Assembly (NCBI GenBank): GCA_005862225.1
Contig: SZXV01000009.1
Location: 186,001-250,000 of the forward strand
Source: Chlorobium sp.
Lineage (GTDB): Bacteria; Bacteroidota; Chlorobiia; Chlorobiales; Chlorobiaceae
Reading direction: 5' to 3'
Length of the DNA: 64,000 nt
Position 1 is the first letter of the stretch. Each line of letters begins with the position of its first letter. Position numbers and translations under genes: made by a program. Positions 57,769 through 64,000 of the stretch are shown one piece after another. The notes beneath the pieces are model-generated. The model had not been told where the DNA came from. It was given only the letters and a program-made list of their open reading frames with translations, and searched no databases.

Positions 57769-59529
57769 ATGGAGCAGCTCAACATCCTTGATTACAGCTT
57801 TATCGTCGGCTATCTGGTACTGACGCTTGTTATCGGTCTGTGGTTCTCCTCACGCGCCTCGAAAAATGTCGGAGAGTTTTTTCTTTCGGGGCGCCAGCTC
57901 CCCTGGTGGATTGCCGGTACAGGTATGGTAGCAACAACCTTCGCTGCCGACACTCCCCTTGCGGTTGCAGGATTTGTGGCCAAAAACGGCATCGCCGGCA
58001 ACTGGGTGTGGTGGACCTTTGTTTCAGGCGGGATGTTGACGGTCTTCTTTTTTGCACGACTCTGGCGTCGGGCAGAGATCCTGACCGACCTTGAATTCAT
58101 TGAACTCCGTTACAGTGGCAGGGCGGCAAGATTTTTGCGCGGGTTCAAAGCCATCTATTTCGGACTTTTCATCAATGCCGTCATCATCGGATGGGTCAAC
58201 CTCGCCATGTTCAAGATTATCAGAATCATGGTGCCGGAACTTAATCCCGAGCTGGCCATTGTCATTCTTGTCCTCCTGACCACCTTTTATTCAGGCCTGT
58301 CAGGGCTCTGGGGAGTATCCATCACCGATGCGGTGCAGTTTGTTATTGCCATGGCAGGCTGTATCATTCTGGCCGTCCTGGCAGTTCAGTCACCTGCTGT
58401 TGTTTCGGCAGGAGGGCTTACCAAAGCCCTGCCAGCCTGGATGTTCGATTTTTTCCCAACCTTCACCTCGGCATCAGGCAAAAGCATCTCAGGAACAATT
58501 GCCCTGCCCTTCATCTCATTTGCGGCAATGGCGTTTGTCCAGTGGTGGTCATCATGGTACCCCGGATCTGAACCGGGCGGCGGAGGCTATATCGCCCAGC
58601 GCATGATGAGCGCCAAAAATGAGAAGCACTCATTGCTTGCTACACTCTGGTTTACGGTCGCCCACTATTGCCTGAGACCATGGCCATGGATCATTGTCGG
58701 GCTGGTCAGCCTCGTGATGTTTCCGGATCTTCCTTTGAACCAGAAAGAGGACGGCTTCGTCTACGTCATGAAAGCGGTGCTGCCGCCAGGACTCAAAGGG
58801 CTTCTTATTGCTGCTTTTCTTGCCGCCTACATGTCAACCCTGTCAACTCACCTTAACTGGGGAACAAGTTATCTGATCAATGACTTCTACAGACGGTTTC
58901 TGAAAAAGGATGGGAATGAAAAACACTATGTGACCATTTCCAAAATAACCACTTTTTTCACAGCGGCATTTGCCCTTTACATCACCTTCTTTGTGCTTGA
59001 CACCATCACTGGCGCATGGGAATTCATTATCCAGTGCGGTGCGGGAACCGGTTTTGTTCTTATCCTTCGCTGGTTCTGGTGGAGACTGAACGCATGGTCA
59101 GAAATCACCTCTATGGTGGCGCCGTTCATTGCCTTCACCTGGATACAACTCTTTACCAGCATCACTTTTCCATTTTCAATTTTTATTATTGTCTCCTTTA
59201 CCATTGCAGCTACCCTGCTTGTCACCTTTCTGACTCCTCCGACTGAAACCGCACAGTTGGAGACATTCTATCGCACCACAAGGGTCGGAGGGGTGTTCTG
59301 GAACAAGATTTCAAAAAATCTTCCTGATGTTGTTTCAGACACCGGCTTTGTCATGCTTTTTGTTGACTGGGCACTCGGCATAATAATGATCTATGCCATC
59401 CTTTTCGGCACCGGGAAATTTATTTTTGGCGACATCTTCCAGGGCTCGCTCTTTCTTGGCACAGGAATAATTGCCGGATCCCTCATTTTTGCAGACCTGA
59501 ACCGACGGGGCTGGAACAACCTGAACTGA
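57769..59529 (+). CDS. Sodium:solute symporter family protein
   Basis: A 586-residue membrane protein of the SSS family (LeuT fold) with about 13-14 hydrophobic helices. Features include ASKNVGEFFLSGRQLPWWIAGTGMVATTFAADTPL near the start (SSS signature-like), PGSEPGGGGYIAQRMMSAKNEKHS and LLIAAFLAAYMSTLSTHLNWGTSYLINDFYRRF near 345-375, where the conserved Ser/Thr of the Na+ site lie. Substrate might be a sugar, amino acid or other solute. Its place after a PfkB kinase hints at sugar or nucleoside uptake. Confidence 0.85.
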   Translation: MEQLNILDYSFIVGYLVLTLVIGLWFSSRASKNVGEFFLSGRQLPWWIAGTGMVATTFAADTPLAVAGFVAKNGIAGNWVWWTFVSGGMLTVFFFARLWRRAEILTDLEFIELRYSGRAARFLRGFKAIYFGLFINAVIIGWVNLAMFKIIRIMVPELNPELAIVILVLLTTFYSGLSGLWGVSITDAVQFVIAMAGCIILAVLAVQSPAVVSAGGLTKALPAWMFDFFPTFTSASGKSISGTIALPFISFAAMAFVQWWSSWYPGSEPGGGGYIAQRMMSAKNEKHSLLATLWFTVAHYCLRPWPWIIVGLVSLVMFPDLPLNQKEDGFVYVMKAVLPPGLKGLLIAAFLAAYMSTLSTHLNWGTSYLINDFYRRFLKKDGNEKHYVTISKITTFFTAAFALYITFFVLDTITGAWEFIIQCGAGTGFVLILRWFWWRLNAWSEITSMVAPFIAFTWIQLFTSITFPFSIFIIVSFTIAATLLVTFLTPPTETAQLETFYRTTRVGGVFWNKISKNLPDVVSDTGFVMLFVDWALGIIMIYAILFGTGKFIFGDIFQGSLFLGTGIIAGSLIFADLNRRGWNNLN

Positions 59530-59538
59530 ACAACAACC

Positions 59539-60117
59539 ATGGGTAAACCTTCAATGATTCTTGCCTCGCAATCACCGAGACGACGTGATATTCTTTCATT
59601 GATGCTTATCCCTTTCGAAACAATGGCGGTCGCTACAGAAGAGATCATTGACCCCTCGCACTCGATAGAAGAGAACGTCACCAGAATCGCACTTGAAAAA
59701 GCAGAAGCCGTCAAAATATTGCTTCCGGACAAAGGATGCGACACCATTATCATTGCAGCAGATACCGTCGTGGCTAAGGGTAACCGCATTCTTGGCAAAC
59801 CGTCAGGATTCGATGAGGCATTCGCCATGCTCAAAAGTCTCCAGAACCGTTCCCACCGGGTCTATACGGGCTTTGTCATTCTGTACGACAACAAAAGCCA
59901 CACTGAATGTGTCACCACCACTGTTGAGTTTGAGCCGATGTCCGACAATGAAATAAAACGATACATCCTGTCCGAAAAACCTTACGACAAGGCTGGTGCC
60001 TACGGTATTCAGGATCCCCTGATAGCCTGTCATGTCAGGCGCATTGAAGGATGCTACTACAACGTTGTCGGCCTCCCTATATCAAGGGTCTGTAAATCAC
60101 TGAAAGCCCTCATGTAG
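59539..60117 (+). CDS. maf: Maf-like nucleoside triphosphate pyrophosphatase
   Basis: A 192-residue NTP pyrophosphatase. ILASQSPRRRDILS at the start (family SxSPRR motif), AADTVVAKGNRILGKP near 75 with the catalytic Asp, SHRVYTGFVI and EKPYDKAGAYGIQDP near 150 match Maf. It hydrolyses non-canonical or dTTP/UTP-like nucleotides. It starts 9 bases after the symporter gene. Confidence 0.92.
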   Translation: MGKPSMILASQSPRRRDILSLMLIPFETMAVATEEIIDPSHSIEENVTRIALEKAEAVKILLPDKGCDTIIIAADTVVAKGNRILGKPSGFDEAFAMLKSLQNRSHRVYTGFVILYDNKSHTECVTTTVEFEPMSDNEIKRYILSEKPYDKAGAYGIQDPLIACHVRRIEGCYYNVVGLPISRVCKSLKALM

Positions 60118-60157
60118 GCAAGCAGAACAAAATCCGGAACCATTTGTGCCGACAAGC

Positions 60158-61090
60158 ATGCACTCAACTTCAGAACCGCCAGTCATTGTCATTCTTGGCC
60201 CTACCGCTTCCGGCAAATCCGCTTTTTCCATTGCTTTGGCAAAAAAAATCGGAGCGGAAATCATTTCTGCTGATTCAAGACAGATCTACAGAGAACTGAA
60301 CATTGGCGCAGCAAAACCGCCACCTGAAGCGCTTCAGGAGGTGAAACATCATTTTGTCAATGAGAAAAATATTGGCGAGACATTTTCCGCAGGCGATTTT
60401 GCCACCGAAGCCATCGAACGAATCCATGATATTCGTCAGCGGGGAAAACGTGCCATTATTGCAGGAGGCTCGACTCTCTATCTTGAAGGGCTCCTGAAAG
60501 GGTTTGCTGATTTACCTCCCGCAAGCCCTGAAATACGCGCAAGGCTTTTGCTCGAGCTGAACAGTATGGGAAAAGAATGGCTTTACGACAAGCTGCTCCA
60601 AAAAGATCCTGAACAGGCCGCGACACTTGACCCCACAAAAACCCAACGACTTATTCGAAGCCTTGAAATCATTGAACTGACAGGAGTGAGCGTTACCGAA
60701 CTGCATGCTAAAGTCAAACAAAAAAGCGGCTTGCACTTTTTGACGACAGGAATTTCTATGCCCCGGGAAATACTCTATCAGCGCATCAACCAGCGTACCG
60801 ATACCATGATAGAAGAAGGGCTGTGCGAAGAGGCCGAGCTCCTGTATCACAAGTATGGCAAACTCTTTGCCGATCAAAAAATATCCGCCTTGCAATCTGT
60901 GGGATATCAGGAGCTGTTTCATTATTTCGACCGATCCATTGACTTCGCTGAAGCAGTCAGACTGATAAAACAACATACTCGCAACTATGCCAAACGCCAG
61001 TTGACTTTTTTCAACAATCGTCTTTCCGTAAACTGGATGGATATCGATATTCTTTGGAACAAGTTGGAAAACATTAATTTTTGGGGTTAA
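60158..61090 (+). CDS. miaA: tRNA dimethylallyltransferase
   Basis: A 310-residue enzyme adding a dimethylallyl group to A37 of tRNAs reading UNN codons. ILGPTASGKSAFS (P-loop) near residue 15, IISADSRQIYRELNIGAAKP near 38, IAGGSTLYLEGLLKG near 100 and LIRSLEIIELTG near 165 are family features; the C-terminal QHTRNYAKRQLTFFNN is also typical. I prefer the ATG at 60158 over the upstream GTG at 60146. Last gene of the GH13 - pfkB - SSS - maf - miaA run. Confidence 0.95.
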   Translation: MHSTSEPPVIVILGPTASGKSAFSIALAKKIGAEIISADSRQIYRELNIGAAKPPPEALQEVKHHFVNEKNIGETFSAGDFATEAIERIHDIRQRGKRAIIAGGSTLYLEGLLKGFADLPPASPEIRARLLLELNSMGKEWLYDKLLQKDPEQAATLDPTKTQRLIRSLEIIELTGVSVTELHAKVKQKSGLHFLTTGISMPREILYQRINQRTDTMIEEGLCEEAELLYHKYGKLFADQKISALQSVGYQELFHYFDRSIDFAEAVRLIKQHTRNYAKRQLTFFNNRLSVNWMDIDILWNKLENINFWG

Positions 61091-61253
61091 AAAAATATTA
61101 TCAATGAGCTTTTTTTTTACCTTAGGTATTAATAATGTTATAAAGTAAAGTCAGTCAGTTTTTTATAACCAAGCCTGACAATCTGCCGAGCAAAAAAAAT
61201 CCTCTCTATGTTTTTATGGTAATGTTTCACAGCTTTTATCGCACGAATTTACA

Positions 61254-61817
61254 ATGAAACACTCAACATCAACCCGCAAAGAGTTAACTATTCTGAAAAT
61301 CGAGGAAGAGGTATTCGATTTTCGTCATAAAGAGTCATTCAAGCAGACTATTGACAGTATGGTTAACAAGGAAAGCAGCAAAAACCTGATCATTGATTTC
61401 TCCCAGGTTAAAGCCATTGATTCCTGCGGAATCAGCTCAATGTTGCTCGCCCACCAACTTGCCAATCAGTCAACCGGACTTGCCATTTTCGTTTCTCTCT
61501 GCAAGCAGATCAAGGATCTTCTGAAACTGACTAATCTGGACAAACAGCTTTACATTTTTTCTTCCATCAATGAGGTGGTGACCCTGATTGAACCGGCAAT
61601 GAAAACAAAACGAGGCGGCAGGGGAAAAGCACAGGCTCCTGCTGATGAAATCATCGATGAACTCCTCTGCGATGAACTCGATCTGATCGTTGAGCCTGAC
61701 CTCCATGACGAACATCTTGTTGAACAGGATGAGATTCCTCATGATTCAGATATTTCCGATTCTCTGGCAGAAAAAGAGCCTGGATTAAAAAAAAGGGGGC
61801 GACCAAAAAAAAATTGA
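61254..61817 (+). CDS. STAS-domain protein with basic AT-hook-like tail
   Basis: A 187-residue protein. Residues ~10-115 are a STAS (anti-sigma antagonist) domain: LIIDFSQVKAIDSCGISSMLLAH contains the conserved Ser region phosphorylated in SpoIIAA/RsbV proteins. After it comes KRGGRGKAQAP, an acidic linker (DEIIDELLCDELDLIVEPD) and a terminal KKRGRPKKN, both ends resembling AT-hooks. A DNA-contacting tail on a STAS domain is unusual. A partner could be the RsbW-like kinase at 44508. Confidence 0.82.
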   Translation: MKHSTSTRKELTILKIEEEVFDFRHKESFKQTIDSMVNKESSKNLIIDFSQVKAIDSCGISSMLLAHQLANQSTGLAIFVSLCKQIKDLLKLTNLDKQLYIFSSINEVVTLIEPAMKTKRGGRGKAQAPADEIIDELLCDELDLIVEPDLHDEHLVEQDEIPHDSDISDSLAEKEPGLKKRGRPKKN

Positions 61818-61952
61818 CAAACACTATTTTCTTACGTACAATAAAAAGTTTGATGATATCACCCGCATGACCGCCCGGAAAAATCTGCCAGTATAATACT
61901 TTACAGCAGCAAGACCGTCACGTTGTCTGTTGCTGAAATAAAAGAGCATGGC

Positions 61953-63071
61953 ATGTTTGAATCCTTTTATAAAAAACAGCTTGAACGGCTCTTCGAGTCA
62001 GCAGATATAAGCATTCAAGGAAGCCGTCCCTGGGATATTAAAATCCACAATCCGCTTGTGTATCAGCGAACCATCACTGAAGGAAGCCTTGGCTTTGGTG
62101 AGACCTACATGGAGAGCTGGTGGGACTGCCATGACCTGGATGAGCTTTTTTTCCGGCTGATCAATTCAAAAGCTGACACAAAAACAGCCAAACAGTCCAT
62201 GTTGATCGCAAAATTGATCGGCAAAACATACAATCTTCAGCGTCCGTCAAGGGCTTTCAGAATCGGCGAGACACATTACAATACTGGCAATGACCTGTTT
62301 GAAGCCATGCTCGACAAGCGATGGATCTACAGTTGCGGATACTGGAACGAGACAAACAGCCTTGACAAAGCCCAGGAACAGAAGCTCCGCCTTGTTTTCA
62401 ATAAGCTGCAACTGCAACCCGGTATGACGGTTCTCGATATTGGTTGCGGCTGGGGCGGCGCCGCCCGATTTGCTGCAGAAGAGTATAACGTTTCGGTAAC
62501 AGCAATAACTGTTTCAAGCGAACAGGCCAAAATTGCCAGGGAACATTGCGCAGGCCTGCCGGTGACCATCGAACTGAAGGACTACCGCGACGTACAGGGA
62601 TCTTTCGATCGAATCTATTCGATAGGCATGTTCGAACATGTCGGCCATAAAAACTACCACAACTACTTCGAAATGGCCAACAGATGCCTGAAACCTGACG
62701 GGTTAACCCTGCTTCACACAGTAGGCAGCAACATCCCGTGCGTCAATGGCGATCGCTGGAGTTGCAAATATATCTTTCCAAACTCCATGCTGCCGTCGGC
62801 AAGCCAGATCACCAAAAACTACGAACGCCATTTCATGCTCGAAGACTGGCATGTCTTTACCCACGACTACTCTCTGACGCTCAAAGCATGGCATGAAAAT
62901 TTCGAAAGAGAGTGGCCCGCTCTGCAATCCCGATATGGAGAAAAGTTTCACCGTATGTGGCGTTACTATCTTTTAAGCTTCTCGGGAGCCTTCAGGGCCC
63001 GATCAATTCAGCTCTGGCAGATACTGCTCTCAAAAAACGGACTGCGTGGCAGAGTATCCATTCCCAGATAG
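61953..63071 (+). CDS. cfa: Cyclopropane-fatty-acyl-phospholipid synthase
   Basis: A 372-residue SAM-dependent enzyme that adds a methylene bridge across lipid double bonds. LGFGETYMESWWDCHDLDELF near 45-65, the SAM-binding VLDIGCGWGGAARFAAEEY near 165, YSIGMFEHVGHKNY near 228 and the active-site GDRWSCKYIFPNSMLPS near 270 all match. The ATG at 61953 is preferred to a TTG at 61923 because it has a nearby AAGAG site. Role in membrane stress adaptation is known for the family. Confidence 0.92.
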   Translation: MFESFYKKQLERLFESADISIQGSRPWDIKIHNPLVYQRTITEGSLGFGETYMESWWDCHDLDELFFRLINSKADTKTAKQSMLIAKLIGKTYNLQRPSRAFRIGETHYNTGNDLFEAMLDKRWIYSCGYWNETNSLDKAQEQKLRLVFNKLQLQPGMTVLDIGCGWGGAARFAAEEYNVSVTAITVSSEQAKIAREHCAGLPVTIELKDYRDVQGSFDRIYSIGMFEHVGHKNYHNYFEMANRCLKPDGLTLLHTVGSNIPCVNGDRWSCKYIFPNSMLPSASQITKNYERHFMLEDWHVFTHDYSLTLKAWHENFEREWPALQSRYGEKFHRMWRYYLLSFSGAFRARSIQLWQILLSKNGLRGRVSIPR

Positions 63072-63075
63072 CATA

Positions 63076-64000
63076 TCATTGATAGAGAAAAAAACGCTCG
63101 GGATGAGAGCGCCTAAACTCCTCTACCTGACAATTGCCCGCTTCAATAATGTTGTCAAACGGCTGTTGTTTTTTTATCATCTCTCTGAAAAGAGGGCTTC
63201 CCGCAAGCCTGTCGAAAAATTCGCCATGCTTGTCAAGAGCAATATCCGCCGGGTAAAGACGCTGAAGTTCTAGCAGAAGAGCTGTTGCCGTCCTGAACGG
63301 ACTGAAAACTTTTCTGTCAGTCACCACAAGCTTCAGGCCATGACAGCGCTCGCCACTGAACTTGCCTGAACGCGGCTGAAACTCTACGGTATCGAACGAC
63401 ACTCCAGAAAACTCATATTTCTGCAAGGCAGCCGCAAGCTCCTGGCTCTTGATAAATGGAGCGCCAAACTGCATAAAAGGAGCATCAGTGCCACGCCCTT
63501 CACTGACCATAGTTGCCTCAAGAAAAACCGTCGCAGGATAGATGATGGCGGTTTCAACATTCCTGATATTCGGAGAAGGGCTTTTAAAACTGAATCCCGG
63601 ATACTCATCAACAAAACGGTCACGCCGATAGCCAAGCATCGGTATCACCCTGAGATCAAGCTTCCTGTAAAGCAGCTCCTTCAACATGAGGGCAATCTCA
63701 CCGACCGTCATCGAATGCACAAAAGGAATATTGACGGCTCCGACAAACGACTCATATCCCGATGTCACCATAAACCCCTCCTGAGGTAATGGAACAACCG
63801 GATTTGGACGATCCAGAACCATAAAAGCAATCCCTGCCTCCTCGCATGCCTCCATGGCATTCTTCATGGTGGAAATATAGGTATAACAGCGGGTGCCAAC
63901 GTCCTGGAGATCAAAGAGAAGCAGATCAATCTGGCGCAGTTGACGGATATCAGGTTTTTTGGTGGTTCCATAAAGTGAGAATACCGGAATGGTATCAGCC
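63076..64000 (-). CDS. NamZ/DUF1343 exo-N-acetylmuramidase-like protein (partial, 5' end outside window)
   Basis: The minus-strand frame is open from the window edge to the stop codon at 63076-63078, at least 307 residues. It carries the DUF1343 hallmark LLFDLQDVGTRCYTY then the FMVLDRPNP strand, and SEGRGTDAPFMQFGAPFI and FQPRSGKFSGERCHGL later. This family is NamZ, an exo-lytic beta-N-acetylmuramidase in peptidoglycan turnover. The N-terminus, probably with a signal peptide, is outside. It ends 4 bases from the cfa stop codon. Confidence 0.85.
   Translation of the reverse strand, partial: ADTIPVFSLYGTTKKPDIRQLRQIDLLLFDLQDVGTRCYTYISTMKNAMEACEEAGIAFMVLDRPNPVVPLPQEGFMVTSGYESFVGAVNIPFVHSMTVGEIALMLKELLYRKLDLRVIPMLGYRRDRFVDEYPGFSFKSPSPNIRNVETAIIYPATVFLEATMVSEGRGTDAPFMQFGAPFIKSQELAAALQKYEFSGVSFDTVEFQPRSGKFSGERCHGLKLVVTDRKVFSPFRTATALLLELQRLYPADIALDKHGEFFDRLAGSPLFREMIKKQQPFDNIIEAGNCQVEEFRRSHPERFFLYQ

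Overview
The window reads as chromosome of a green sulfur bacterium (phylum Chlorobiota, family Chlorobiaceae). This is an inference from the overall protein flavour and gene content: nifV-nifA, a Get3/ArsA ATPase, an LptD-type outer-membrane protein, CIRCE-groESL and stand-alone trpA and trpB. No photosynthesis or chlorosome gene is present to prove it. Most of the DNA is dense housekeeping sequence of moderate GC.

Layout. 1-4 kb: an epimerase tail, an SRPBCC protein, and a minus-strand run queC - CPBP protease - trpA - glycosyltransferase. 4-6.2 kb: groES-groEL behind a perfect CIRCE element. 6.3-13.7 kb: uvrA with an upstream Rrf2-type regulator, an alpha/beta hydrolase divergent from it across a repeat-rich operator region, and an LptD-like protein. 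13.9-24.5 kb is the accessory part: an RtcB-type RNA ligase; two integron-cassette-like units (brnT-brnA and a DUF2513 gene) bounded by attC-like sites with no integrase in view; umuDC; a 2-oxoacid:ferredoxin oxidoreductase operon whose alpha subunit has lost its 5' part next to a nest of mobile-element fragments (IS3-type orfA, remnant orfB, 5' part of a group II intron); and a three-gene HipB/HipS/HipT-like toxin-antitoxin module behind two matching palindromes.

25-39.5 kb: a ClC channel with CBS domains, trpB, tRNA-Gly(GCC), a LivF remnant, RNase R, and a complete type I secretion set on the minus strand (two different ABC exporters, a HlyD adaptor and a TolC-like channel) with a nine-repeat TPR protein just upstream. 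39.8-54.8 kb: nifV-nifA, pgi, an RsbW-like anti-sigma kinase, a TorF-like porin, DAHP synthase, serA, an ArsA/Get3 ATPase, a LysM lytic transglycosylase and truA. 54.9-64 kb: a plus-strand run GH13-like glycosidase - PfkB kinase - Na+/solute symporter - maf - miaA, then a STAS protein with AT-hook-like ends, cyclopropane fatty acid synthase and the 3' part of a NamZ/DUF1343 gene.

The most interesting parts are the attC-bounded cassettes, the HipBST-like module with a zinc-finger-like kinase N-terminus and an altered Gly-rich loop, the tandem-ABC type I secretion locus without a visible substrate, and the divergent Rrf2 operator. All functional statements rest on reading motifs by eye; no database search was run.
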